From the NCBI RefSeq assembly GCF_000531125.1, contig NZ_CBTK010000046.1, forward strand, positions 1-33,865: DNA of 33,865 nt, written 5' to 3'. Within the stretch, counting starts at the first letter, position 1; every line of letters starts with the position of its first letter. Below the pieces are notes generated by a model. The model did not search any database. It had not been told where the DNA came from and worked only from the letters and a program-made list of their open reading frames with translations. The translations under genes were made by a program, and so were the position numbers. Shown piece by piece: positions 1 to 11,064 of this stretch. Origin of the DNA: Candidatus Contendobacter odensis Run_B_J11 (lineage in GTDB: Bacteria > Pseudomonadota > Gammaproteobacteria > Competibacterales > Competibacteraceae).

Positions 1-16
1 GATTTTCCGCGAGAGA

Positions 17-36
17 CTCCGGCCTTCAGGCCGGAG
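17..36. repeat. Perfect 8-bp hairpin at left edge, possible insertion-sequence end
   Basis: CTCCGGCC and GGCCGGAG are perfect inverted arms around a TTCA loop. A short GC stem with a TTCA/TTTA-type loop is typical of the subterminal hairpins of IS200/IS605-family elements, which also form the 3' end of TnpB guide RNAs. No transposase is visible because the window starts 16 bases away. It could equally be the terminator of a gene to the left or an ordinary REP hairpin. Confidence 0.35.
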
Positions 37-132
37 AGGGAGAGCGGACGGCGCGGCAGTTCTCCTCGTGGGGACTGTTTCAGCGCCGCTCTTTTGGGTA
101 ACATCTTCTTTTGCCACTCCCAAGGGGAGCGT

Positions 133-161
133 TTGACGAAGGTAATAATATGCTGAATACT
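133..161 (+). promoter_or_regulatory. Possible sigma70 promoter for the helical protein gene
   Basis: TTGACG at 133-138 and AATACT at 156-161 are separated by 17 bases, in an AT-rich stretch 63 bases ahead of the chosen start codon. The -35 box matches the consensus at five of six positions and the -10 box at four of six. This is read by eye only. Confidence 0.35.
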
Positions 162-223
162 TCATTAGGAAAGCTTAAATTTCAAATAGTTATAGTCAGA
201 ATTGTGATAATCAGGTGAATGTC

Positions 224-1243
224 ATGGCCGAAATCAAGATAAAAGTCGTTGATGAGAAACTGGGTGCAGGCACATATGAAATTTACCTGCAAACACACGA
301 TGAATACACGGAAGAAGTCGAGCGGGCCGAAAATAACCTGGAGCGCTACAAACCGTTCTTCCAGAAAGCTCGTTTCGATACACTCGATAATGATCTCAAA
401 ATCGCGAATCTCATCGAGCGCGATTACAAAATCTGCCTGGAGAGAATATCCAACTTAACCTCTTCTACCGACACCAGCATGGCACCGAAGATTCAGAGAG
501 TGTTCGAGGCCGCGATCCGTGTGCTCGTGAAGGTGAATACCACGCTCGAAGATTTCCACACTACGGGGATCCAGGGCCTGTTTCTGCAGTTGCAATCGTG
601 CAAACTGGACGAAAAAGCGAAGAAGCTCGTGCTGGCGTTAAAGCCATATCAAGCTGCGCTTGATAAAGCCAGGAAGCAGAAAAACGAAGCTTGGGTACAA
701 TTTGGTCTCGATACAGCCTACACCGCAGCCGGGCTCGCTCTGGGGCCACTTGGGATCATTGGCAGCGTGGCGGGGGGCATTGCCATGTACGCGATTGATA
801 ACAGCCTCGGCGCTGAGAAAACATGGTACGACGACACTGCCGGCAACATGGAAGACGCCAGCGGCACCGTCATGGATGCGCTTGAGAGCTACGACAAAAT
901 CGCTGCCAAAGAATCCAAAATCATCAAGACTGCCGGAGGCAAAGCAATTATTGGAAAGATGGGAACGGTCGGTGCTTATGCTGGACTTTACTTCAATGCG
1001 AAAGAAGTACTCACCGGTCATGCCAACATCGCTGAGATTGAGCGATTAATGGCCGAGGCGAAGAAGAAACATGAAGATTTGCTCACCGAATATAAGAAAC
1101 AGAAAGCGGCGCTTAAAATGCTTTCCGATAACATCATGGCAAGCCGCAGGAAGGAAGAAGCATCCGGCAAGCAGCGTGCGGCTTGGCTGCGCGATGACCT
1201 CGCCGAAGAAATGAGGCTAACGGGCTACGCACCGGTGAATTGA
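224..1243 (+). CDS. Unrecognised helical protein with Gly/Ala-rich hydrophobic segment
   Basis: I do not recognise this 339-residue protein. It is mostly charged helix-forming sequence: an N-terminal helical part rich in Glu, Lys and Arg (about residues 25-160), a Gly/Ala-rich hydrophobic stretch at about 165-191 (GPLGIIGSVAGGIAMYAI), a shorter glycine-rich segment near 238-255, and a long C-terminal coiled coil (about 265-310). There is no signal peptide. The ATG at 224 is preferred over the in-frame GTG at 215 because AGGTG at 213-217 then sits six bases upstream as a ribosome binding site. The coils-plus-hydrophobic-core layout resembles alpha-pore-forming toxins and some membrane-inserting effectors, but no motif proves this. 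It stands alone, converging on atpC, and looks more AT-rich in sequence and codon choice than its neighbours, which suggests an acquired gene. Confidence 0.7.
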   Translation: MAEIKIKVVDEKLGAGTYEIYLQTHDEYTEEVERAENNLERYKPFFQKARFDTLDNDLKIANLIERDYKICLERISNLTSSTDTSMAPKIQRVFEAAIRVLVKVNTTLEDFHTTGIQGLFLQLQSCKLDEKAKKLVLALKPYQAALDKARKQKNEAWVQFGLDTAYTAAGLALGPLGIIGSVAGGIAMYAIDNSLGAEKTWYDDTAGNMEDASGTVMDALESYDKIAAKESKIIKTAGGKAIIGKMGTVGAYAGLYFNAKEVLTGHANIAEIERLMAEAKKKHEDLLTEYKKQKAALKMLSDNIMASRRKEEASGKQRAAWLRDDLAEEMRLTGYAPVN

Positions 1244-1334
1244 TTAAGATAAGCCATTAGCATAGTGAACTCTCCCCCGCAGCTTGCGCGTCGCCTTGCG
1301 CCCGATCTGCTCCGGCAGCGGATCGTTCTTTCTT

Positions 1335-1372
1335 CCCTCTCGCTTTGCAGGAGAGGGATTGGGGGTGAGGGG
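1335..1372. repeat. REP-like palindromic repeat between convergent genes
   Basis: CCCTCTC (1335-1341) and GAGAGGG (1351-1357) form a 7-bp stem around a 9-base loop, followed by a G-rich tail GGGGGTGAGGGG (1361-1372). This stem-plus-GGTGAGGG layout is a common interspersed repeat type in GC-rich proteobacteria. It lies between the stop codons of two convergent genes (1243 and 1378), so it could act as a bidirectional transcript end, though no U tract is obvious. Confidence 0.5.
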
Positions 1373-1377
1373 CTGAT

Positions 1378-4557
<3,180 letters not shown>

Positions 4558-4585
4558 GGCTTTTCCTCCCCGGTAGGTGCATGAT

Positions 4586-4609
4586 GTACACACTTAAAAG
4601 TACACACTT
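4586..4609. promoter_or_regulatory. Direct repeat, candidate VapB operator
   Basis: GTACACACTT occurs at 4586-4595 and again at 4600-4609, separated by AAAA, so the two copies are 14 bases apart. They lie just before the vapB ribosome binding site (AGGAG, 4613-4617, six bases before the ATG). VapB-type AbrB-fold antitoxins autoregulate by binding repeats at this position, so this is the likely operator. The same 66-base gap also holds the 5' side of the divergent thioredoxin/DsbD-like gene. Confidence 0.5.
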
Positions 4610-4623
4610 TCCAGGAGTACCCC

Positions 4624-4884
4624 ATGGTGACCCTGACCAGTCGCGTTTTCATGAATGGCAACAGTCAAGCGATTCGGATCCCCCAGGCTTTCCGACTGGC
4701 AGCCAGCCAGGTCGAGATCACCCGCAACGCAGACGGCGATCTGGTGATTCACCCGCTACCGCCAGAACAAGACCGGGGCACAGCGTTATTGCAGGCGCTG
4801 GCGGCGTTCGATGACGACTTCGCAGCACAGCTTGAACAGGATCGGCGCACCGCTTCCCCGGTCCAGGAGCGGGAGGAGTTATGA
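4624..4884 (+). CDS. vapB: VapB-type antitoxin (AbrB/MazE fold)
   Basis: This 86-residue protein begins with the swapped-hairpin AbrB-type DNA-binding domain (about residues 1-48), including the typical MNGNSQAIRIP segment seen in VapB antitoxins. The C-terminal acidic tail (about 50-86) is the expected toxin-binding part. It would neutralise the PIN-domain toxin encoded next and repress the shared promoter with it. The stop overlaps the toxin start as ATGA (4881-4884), the classic antitoxin-first arrangement. The start is supported by AGGAG six bases upstream. Confidence 0.9.
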   Translation: MVTLTSRVFMNGNSQAIRIPQAFRLAASQVEITRNADGDLVIHPLPPEQDRGTALLQALAAFDDDFAAQLEQDRRTASPVQEREEL

Positions 4885-5297
4885 GGTATATGCTGGATAC
4901 CAACATCCTGATTTATCTCATCAAGCGCAAACCACCGGCCGTCGCCGATCACATCAATGCCTTGGATGAGGATACGGTATTGTGCATGTCCTTCCTCACT
5001 TATGCGGAACTGCTCAAGGGCGCTGAACGCAGTATTAAAAAGGTGGAGGTTCTGCGCCAACTGGACGCCCTGACCCGGCAAATTCCCGTTCTTTTTGAAG
5101 TGAATCGCACCGTGTGCGAACACTATGCGGCGCAATTCACCAGCCTGAAGGCGGCGGGCACTCCCATCGGCGCTAATGATTTGTGGATTGCCTGTCATGC
5201 CCTGGCGATGGACGCAACTCTGGTCACCAACAATCTTCGGGAATTTGCACGGGTAGACGGGCTACGGCTCGAAAACTGGGTTTCATCGATTTTTTAA
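4881..5297 (+). CDS. vapC: VapC-type PIN-domain ribonuclease toxin
   Basis: The 138-residue protein is a PIN-domain nuclease of the VapC/MvpT kind, which cleaves specific RNAs (often initiator tRNA) when the antitoxin is lost. The metal-binding acidic residues are present: Asp6 in YMLDTN, Glu43 in YAELLKG and Asp100 in GANDLWIACHAL, with the TNN motif at 116-118 in place of a fourth Asp, as is normal in this subfamily. It looks full length and intact. Its stop codon shares the four bases TTAA (5294-5297) with the stop of the convergent large glycosyltransferase gene, so the two transcripts overlap tail to tail. Confidence 0.92.
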   Translation: MRYMLDTNILIYLIKRKPPAVADHINALDEDTVLCMSFLTYAELLKGAERSIKKVEVLRQLDALTRQIPVLFEVNRTVCEHYAAQFTSLKAAGTPIGANDLWIACHALAMDATLVTNNLREFARVDGLRLENWVSSIF

Positions 5298-8200
5298 CCC
5301 ATTACCGCTCGCTGTCGGGCGAGTAACTGCTTCAGTTTTTCGCGACTGAGCGCAAATAATCCGTTCTCGCGCCAGACATATTCATCCTGAATGATCATCC
5401 CGGTCTCGGCGTAAAAGGTGGCAATGCTGGTCAGCATCTGTTGCGGATCGTAGCGGCTGCGAAGGTAGCGGTCCTTCATATCCACCTCCTCTTGAAACAG
5501 AAAGTGCTGATGCCAAACCCAGGAGGCCGGGCTGTTCAACAACCGCAATCCTTGGCGGCGCAGAGCCATGGACACGCCGGCATCCTCGAAAGCGTTGGGA
5601 TAGCCTTCGTGCAGGAATGGCCCCGGATTGACCGTGAACAGGGTAGCTCCGATTGGGCACCAGTCGCATTCACGGAAGGCAACCGTTGCCAGGTCGGTGG
5701 CATCCCGCTCCCGGTCGTACAGCCCCAGTTCGATCAACTCCGCATCAAGATGACGGATGAAGCCACCAGAAAATTGCAAGCGCCGATTGGGAAAGACCAC
5801 CTTGCAGCAGACCGCGCCCGCATCGGGTACGCTCGATGCCCGCACCAGCAGTTCCTCCAGCCAGCCCGGTTCAGCGATCTCGTCATTGTCGAAGACCAGA
5901 AACCAGTCACCACGGGCATGTTTCAGCGCCTCACGCCGTCCGGCGGAAGGGCCAAGATTGGTTGGGTGATAAATCGCTCGCACGGTTGCAAACTGCCCGT
6001 CAATGCGCTCGCGCAGAAATGCCACCGTCTCGGCTTCGGAACCGTTATCAAACAGAATAATTTCATGGGGCACCCGCACCGTCGCTCGCAAGCTCTCCAG
6101 CGCCGCCAGAGTTTGCCGCTGCTTGCCAAACGACAACATGATGATGGACAGAAAATGGTCAAACTGGCCCGCACCGATTGCTTGTCGCAACCGGGCCTCA
6201 TTCTGGATCGTGGTCGTCGCTTCCTGCTGGCGATCCATTTGGAGCGATGTGGCCTGACGCTGGTGAAATCGGTGGTAGTAGACGAATTCCGGGATGTGGA
6301 CAAAAGCCGAGCTGGGGTAGTGAAAGGCTATCCGCATCAGCAGATCGTAGTCCTGGGCCGCATCGAAGCGCGGATCGAACAACCCCACCCGGGCGAACGC
6401 TTCCCGGCTGATCAACTTGAAGTGGGTGGCGTACATCCGCTCCAGGTTCTCGGTGAAATAATTCTGACGGGGCAAATGCTCGAACGAGATGCGGCTGACT
6501 TCCTCATCACGCTCGTTCACATTGATCCGGGCCGAGTGGGCATAGACGATCCCATCATGCCAATGGCGCAGACAGGCAGTGACCGCATCTGGGGTTAGAA
6601 AGTCGTCGCAATCCAGAAACCCAATAATATCGCCATGCGACTCGATCAGCGCCCGGTTCTGAGTGCGGGAGATACCCAGATTGACTGGGTTGGCGAATAC
6701 CCTTAACCGGGGATGACCCGCCAGCCGATCCAGAATGTGCTGGACGCGAGGGTCGGATGAAGCGTCGTCTACGGCGATCACTTCAATCTCTGGATAGCTT
6801 TGCGCCAAAGCGCTGTGCAGACAGCGTTCCAGATATTCGGCATGGTTATAGATTGGCACAATGATGCTGACCCGTAGCGGTTCCTCCACTCGCCGAGCCG
6901 ACGCCATGCCCTCTGGTACCTTCACCACCCCGCGTCGCAGCCACCGGCGTGCGGCTTGTTTCCAGCCAAAGGGCAACCGGCTTAATAGTTGCCCCCCCGG
7001 TCCTCGATAAACCGCTACACCTGCTTGCCATGCCCATCGCGCCAGCAAAACGGCCAGTCGGTTGCGTTGCTCACGCAACCAGCGTGCGCTGTCCCGCAGC
7101 GGGGCGGTCAGCCACCACGACCGCGAGGTGATGACCCATTCATAGCGATCCCGCCACTCCCGATCAAGCCGTGTGATTGCAGCGCGTTGTGCCTCCAGCT
7201 CGGTGCGTTGTGCCTCCAGCTCGGCGCGTTGTGCCTCCAGCTCGGTGCGTTGTGCCTCCAGTTGGGTCTCGGAGTGACTGACCGTCCGGGTTAATTCATC
7301 AACGGTCCGTGCGGCCTCGGCTCGCTGCTCCTCGGTTCCTTTCAGCAATCGCTCCAGATGCCGCGCCCGGGCGATCAGGTCCATCAACTCCCGGTGAGTC
7401 CAGCGCGACCGCCATTTGGTTACGATAGCCTGGAAAGCCGCCAAGGCGCGCTGTTCGTCAGCCGCCACCCCCAAGCCACCCCCCTCGTGAATCCGGTAGC
7501 AGGCAGAAACGGCATCACGATGCCGAAATCCGCCCCGCTCCCGCAGTTGCAACCAGAAATCCCAGTCCTCGTATAAATCGAATTGCTCATCGAAGCGACA
7601 GGGCAATGTCCCCTGTAATGCCTGCCGCCGAAACAGCAGCGCATGGATTGGAATAAAGTTCTCACAGCGCAACCGGACCTCATCGAACGGATCGTTATAG
7701 ACCTGAATCGTTTCCCAGTCGTGGCTGCTCGAAGGTCGGACGCAACGAACGCCTGCGTAGGCAGCAATGGTTGCGGATTCGAGGCCGAGTTGCTCGACCA
7801 GGCCCGCAATGTGGTCTGGTTCGAACCAGTCATCATCATCCAGGAAAATCAAGGCATCGCCTTGGGCCAGATCAAGCCCCAAGTTGGCGGCGGCGCTCCG
7901 TCCCAGTGCATGATCGGACTGCCCGACTCGGAGTGGAAACCGGCAGTGCGCGGTATCCAGTTGCAGTGGACCTGCGCTGCGTGCGTCCACCACTACGATT
8001 TCGATCCGTTGATAGGTCTGCATTGCCAGCGAAGCCAGCGCGGTGGCCAGTTCTGGCCGCCCGGTGGAACGAACGATCACCGATACCAGGGGACCCGTTG
8101 GCACCGCTTCCGGAACCTTGGCGACCCGCCACCAATCGGCGACCGTTGCATAGAGCGTCTGAAATTTCCGGGTTGCTTCGCTTCCCTTGATCACCCAATA

Positions 8201-8854
8201 CGCCTCAGCGGCTCCGACCTCACGCGACAGCGTATAGGTACGGTAACGGTTCAGTGCCTCGATATGGCGATCATACGCTTGGATTGCCAATTGACTGGTA
8301 AAACAGGCGATGGCCTGACGCTTGCGCTCCAGCAGGTCGGAAATATCCAGCAGCCGGTTCGGCGGTAATGGCGCACCAATTTCATAAAACGCCAACGCCC
8401 GCTCGCCGCCCAGACGACGGATCACCTCTAATGCAGCCAATGCCAGATTCCGATGATCGGGATGCAACTCATACAATGAAGGGGCATACAGCCAACGGGC
8501 ATCGGTAGCCACCACCGTTTCGCAGAGCCGGCGCACCAAAGGCTCGCCATAGACCAATTCCCGATCCCGGCATTCCCAGAACTGGGGTTCTCCATAGCCT
8601 AGAATAGCCGCTGCCGCCCGGCTTTCCTGGCGACGCTGAGCCACATAGGCTTCCCGTTCCGGCCCGTCGGGATGGAAGCCGCCGCCATCGGTCAGAATGA
8701 CCACCGTAACCCGGTCCCCGGCGGCGATATGGCGCAGGATGGCGCCGGCGCAACCCAATACCTCGTCGTCCGGGTGTGGCGCCAGCACCAGTACCGGGCC
8801 TTCTCCCAGAACTTGTACCGCGTGATAGGGTATTAAGCTGTTTTCGCTACTCAT
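5294..8854 (-). CDS. PIG-L deacetylase fused to three GT2 glycosyltransferase domains
   Basis: A 1186-residue multidomain enzyme of surface-polysaccharide synthesis. Residues about 20-235 are a PIG-L/LmbE-type zinc deacetylase with HPDDE (27-31) and HPDH (131-134). Residues 256-450 are a first GT2 domain (VSVIVRSTGRPE, then FLDDDDW). Residues about 505-570 form a coiled-coil linker with heptad repeats ELEAQRA/T. Residues 660-860 are a second GT2 domain (VSIIVPIYNHAEYLERCL, then FLDCDDF), and 900-1130 a third (LSIIMLSFGK, then VFDNDE). GT2 domains add sugars from nucleotide-activated donors; PIG-L domains remove N-acetyl groups from sugars. The start at 8854 is chosen because PIG-L homology begins soon after it; the frame stays open upstream but would overlap the divergent acyltransferase gene. 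No membrane segment is evident. It probably acts at the cytoplasmic face. Confidence 0.88.
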   Translation of the reverse strand: MSSENSLIPYHAVQVLGEGPVLVLAPHPDDEVLGCAGAILRHIAAGDRVTVVILTDGGGFHPDGPEREAYVAQRRQESRAAAAILGYGEPQFWECRDRELVYGEPLVRRLCETVVATDARWLYAPSLYELHPDHRNLALAALEVIRRLGGERALAFYEIGAPLPPNRLLDISDLLERKRQAIACFTSQLAIQAYDRHIEALNRYRTYTLSREVGAAEAYWVIKGSEATRKFQTLYATVADWWRVAKVPEAVPTGPLVSVIVRSTGRPELATALASLAMQTYQRIEIVVVDARSAGPLQLDTAHCRFPLRVGQSDHALGRSAAANLGLDLAQGDALIFLDDDDWFEPDHIAGLVEQLGLESATIAAYAGVRCVRPSSSHDWETIQVYNDPFDEVRLRCENFIPIHALLFRRQALQGTLPCRFDEQFDLYEDWDFWLQLRERGGFRHRDAVSACYRIHEGGGLGVAADEQRALAAFQAIVTKWRSRWTHRELMDLIARARHLERLLKGTEEQRAEAARTVDELTRTVSHSETQLEAQRTELEAQRAELEAQRTELEAQRAAITRLDREWRDRYEWVITSRSWWLTAPLRDSARWLREQRNRLAVLLARWAWQAGVAVYRGPGGQLLSRLPFGWKQAARRWLRRGVVKVPEGMASARRVEEPLRVSIIVPIYNHAEYLERCLHSALAQSYPEIEVIAVDDASSDPRVQHILDRLAGHPRLRVFANPVNLGISRTQNRALIESHGDIIGFLDCDDFLTPDAVTACLRHWHDGIVYAHSARINVNERDEEVSRISFEHLPRQNYFTENLERMYATHFKLISREAFARVGLFDPRFDAAQDYDLLMRIAFHYPSSAFVHIPEFVYYHRFHQRQATSLQMDRQQEATTTIQNEARLRQAIGAGQFDHFLSIIMLSFGKQRQTLAALESLRATVRVPHEIILFDNGSEAETVAFLRERIDGQFATVRAIYHPTNLGPSAGRREALKHARGDWFLVFDNDEIAEPGWLEELLVRASSVPDAGAVCCKVVFPNRRLQFSGGFIRHLDAELIELGLYDRERDATDLATVAFRECDWCPIGATLFTVNPGPFLHEGYPNAFEDAGVSMALRRQGLRLLNSPASWVWHQHFLFQEEVDMKDRYLRSRYDPQQMLTSIATFYAETGMIIQDEYVWRENGLFALSREKLKQLLARQRAVMG
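7183..7266. repeat. Four 21-bp tandem repeats encoding a coiled-coil linker
   Basis: Four consecutive 21-base units, each starting GCGTTGTGCCTCCAG, occupy the linker between the first two GT2 domains of the large deacetylase/glycosyltransferase. The first three are nearly identical; the last diverges at its end. Each unit encodes one heptad of the type (A/T)ELEAQR on the minus strand. Exact multiples of seven codons mean copy-number change by slippage would keep the frame and only lengthen or shorten the linker. Confidence 0.9.
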
Positions 8855-8914
8855 TTGCACTCGATTTTCATCGTCGAAACCACACCATCCGCCCGAGCCT
8901 AAAGCCATCCCCTC

Positions 8915-9865
8915 ATGCCCGAACCCAAAGACGAAACGTATCATACCCGGGATTACCGGCCTGGCGACGAAACCGCCATTGCCGCACTCTTCGGCACCGT
9001 GTTTGGCCAGCCATTGACTGAAAATCAATGGCGATGGAAATACACTGGAACCGGGATAAGGCCACCGCTGGCGCGATTGGCCTTTGATCACACCGGACGG
9101 CTGGTAGGTCATGCCGGAGCTATTTCGCTGCGGGGCTGGCGGCAAGGCCAGCCGCTGCCGTTCTTGCAAATCTGTGATGTGATGGTTCACCCCGACGCCC
9201 GTGGACAACTGGGGCAACGGAATCTGTTCACCGTGCTGGCGCGGGAGTTATTGAGCAGTCTGGCAGAACGCTGGCCGGAGGCGTTGGCTTATGGCTTTCC
9301 CGGTCGGCGGCCGTTCCGGCTTGGCGAATACGCTCGGGTTTATGGCCGGGTGGAACAGGTTTCGGCGCTCTACCGACCAAGCTGGCGCGGGTTGTTTTCA
9401 TGGCTGTACACGCGACCGCTGGCCTGGAACGATCCGCGTCTGGATTCGCTGTGGGCACGGCTGGTTCCCGGCTTCGCTCTGGCACTGGTTCGCGACCGCG
9501 ATTATTTGCGCTGGCGCTACGCGACTCACCCCTGCCGCGTCTACCAACTCCTCGGTATTTATCTGGCCGGTCGGTTGCTGGGTTGGGCGGTAGTACAGCG
9601 GGACGATCATCATCTACGGATCATTGACCTGTTGGTGTCGCAACGCTGGCTGAAACCGGCGTTGGCCGCACTGGAGCACACGGCGGCGGTAGCTGGTGCG
9701 TCCGAGGTAGAAATCTGGCTACCGCCTGGTTGGCGCGAGACCCTGGATGGGCAACAAAAACTCACCGAGGTTGTCGTCGCCAACATGATTTGGCGGCTAC
9801 CGATTCCAACAACTGAAGTTCGGGAAGCGCTGTACTACACCATGGGCGATCTGGATATTTTCTAG
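8915..9865 (+). CDS. GNAT-like acyltransferase of the polysaccharide region
   Basis: A 316-residue soluble protein with the look of a GNAT-fold N-acyltransferase. The N-terminal half has the RPGDETAIAALF opening, a VGHAGAISLRGW strand, and MVHPDARGQLGQRNLF, a degenerate form of the acetyl-CoA loop (R/QxxGxG/A). The C-terminal part (about 195-300) contains DYLRWRYATHP and a further alpha/beta section. Proteins of this kind in polysaccharide clusters transfer acyl groups to amino sugars or lipid-linked precursors; the substrate here is unknown. It is transcribed divergently from the deacetylase/GT2 gene across a 60-base gap and converges on wzt with 14 bases between stops. A deacetylase and an acyltransferase back to back suggest exchange of the N-acyl group, but that is inference. 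No clear ribosome binding site is seen at the start. Confidence 0.7.
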   Translation: MPEPKDETYHTRDYRPGDETAIAALFGTVFGQPLTENQWRWKYTGTGIRPPLARLAFDHTGRLVGHAGAISLRGWRQGQPLPFLQICDVMVHPDARGQLGQRNLFTVLARELLSSLAERWPEALAYGFPGRRPFRLGEYARVYGRVEQVSALYRPSWRGLFSWLYTRPLAWNDPRLDSLWARLVPGFALALVRDRDYLRWRYATHPCRVYQLLGIYLAGRLLGWAVVQRDDHHLRIIDLLVSQRWLKPALAALEHTAAVAGASEVEIWLPPGWRETLDGQQKLTEVVVANMIWRLPIPTTEVREALYYTMGDLDIF

Positions 9866-9879
9866 CGTTCCGATTGCGG

Positions 9880-11046
9880 CTAACTGATTTCCCAGCGGTT
9901 TTCCAGATAGCAAATCCCCAACTCATGCGAATCCTTACGCACCTCCAAATTGGGCAACACCTTCTCGTGATAAACCATCAAGCCCTGATCGTCGAAGATT
10001 CGGGCGTGGGCGGAATATAAACCACCCAGCAAGGGTATTTGCGGATAGGTGATCAGAATTTCACGGTGCTGGCCACGCAGCGGCGGCTTCCCGGAGAGAT
10101 GGGTACCGGTGACGTACACGCCACGCCCGTCATCCATCTTGATGGACAGGGTGACATGAAACGGCAAATCATCGCGAGTGCTTTCCAGCCGCAGTCGGAA
10201 CCGCAAATCAGCGCCGCGCTGACACGGCAATTCATTCAGCAGTTCGAGGCTGACGATGCGGGCGGGCAGGTTGGAGTGCATCTCCATCTCCGTATCCTGG
10301 CGTTGGGCGCTGCGCTGCGCCTGCCAGGCTTCGTAGGCCGGGATCACCCGATCGGTCTCGCCATACAGGTGGATTCGGCCCTCCCGCAGCCACAGCGTTT
10401 CGTCACAAAACATGCTGACCTGATACAGGCTGTGGGAACAGAACAGGATGGCGCGGCCCCGGTTTTTGAATTCCATCATCCGGTCGATGCATTTTTTCTG
10501 GAAATACACATCGCCCACTGATAACGCCTCGTCCACGATCAGCAGGTCCGGATCCAGCGAGGCAATCAACGAGAACGCCAGCCGCATCCGCATCCCGGTG
10601 GAATAGGTTTTCAACGGGCGGTCAATAAACGCTTCCAGTTCGGCAAAAGCGACGATTTCATCGAAGCGGGCCTGAAGCAGTCGGCGCGACAGACCCAACA
10701 CATCGCCGTAGAGAAAGATGTTCTGCCGTCCGGTGAACTCTGCGTGAAACCCAACCCCCAGTTCCAGCAGGCCCAGTACGGACCCGTCACACTCGACGAT
10801 CCCGCCGGTTGGGGTCAGGGTACCGGCGATCAGTTGCAGCAGCGTACTTTTGCCAGCGCCGTTGTCGCCCACCACCCCCAAGGTTCGACCGTGAGGCAAT
10901 TCAAAGCTGACCCCCTGCAACGCCACAAAGTCGGTATGGCGCTGCTGTTGGAAGAGCAGTTCCTTCAACCGGTCGATAGGTTGATGGTACAACCGGTAGA
11001 CCTTACTCAGATCACTAACCCGCAACGCCGGAGGGGAACTGCCCAT
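9880..11046 (-). CDS. wzt: Polysaccharide ABC exporter ATP-binding subunit (Wzt-like)
   Basis: The 388-residue protein is the ATPase of a polysaccharide-export ABC transporter. Residues 1-250 carry the nucleotide-binding domain: Walker A GDNGAGKST (60-68), the family-typical signature YSTGMRMRL (148-156) and Walker B DLLIVDEA (167-174). Residues about 265-388 are a Wzt C-terminal extension, a beta-rich domain which in O-antigen exporters binds the modified non-reducing end of the finished chain. The extension implies export of a capped, fully polymerised glycan in the cytoplasm. It would pair with the Wzm permease at 12226-13020, from which it is separated by a GT4 gene. The gene starts 18 bases after the GT4 stop, with AGGAG about 11 bases ahead of the ATG. 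Confidence 0.9.
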   Translation of the reverse strand: MGSSPPALRVSDLSKVYRLYHQPIDRLKELLFQQQRHTDFVALQGVSFELPHGRTLGVVGDNGAGKSTLLQLIAGTLTPTGGIVECDGSVLGLLELGVGFHAEFTGRQNIFLYGDVLGLSRRLLQARFDEIVAFAELEAFIDRPLKTYSTGMRMRLAFSLIASLDPDLLIVDEALSVGDVYFQKKCIDRMMEFKNRGRAILFCSHSLYQVSMFCDETLWLREGRIHLYGETDRVIPAYEAWQAQRSAQRQDTEMEMHSNLPARIVSLELLNELPCQRGADLRFRLRLESTRDDLPFHVTLSIKMDDGRGVYVTGTHLSGKPPLRGQHREILITYPQIPLLGGLYSAHARIFDDQGLMVYHEKVLPNLEVRKDSHELGICYLENRWEIS

Positions 11047-11064
11047 ACTTCGTCGTTCTCCTGC

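Noticed and set aside
5441-6598. A 385-codon plus-strand frame
   Set aside because: It is antisense to the third and second GT2 domains, has no family features and no ribosome binding site; GC-rich codon bias explains it.
7643-8368. A 241-codon plus-strand frame
   Set aside because: Antisense to the PIG-L/GT2 gene whose motifs are clear; composition is typical of shadow frames.
8855-9217. N-terminal extension of the deacetylase/GT2 frame
   Set aside because: It would overlap the divergent acyltransferase gene, has no family features, and PIG-L homology begins just after the ATG at 8854.
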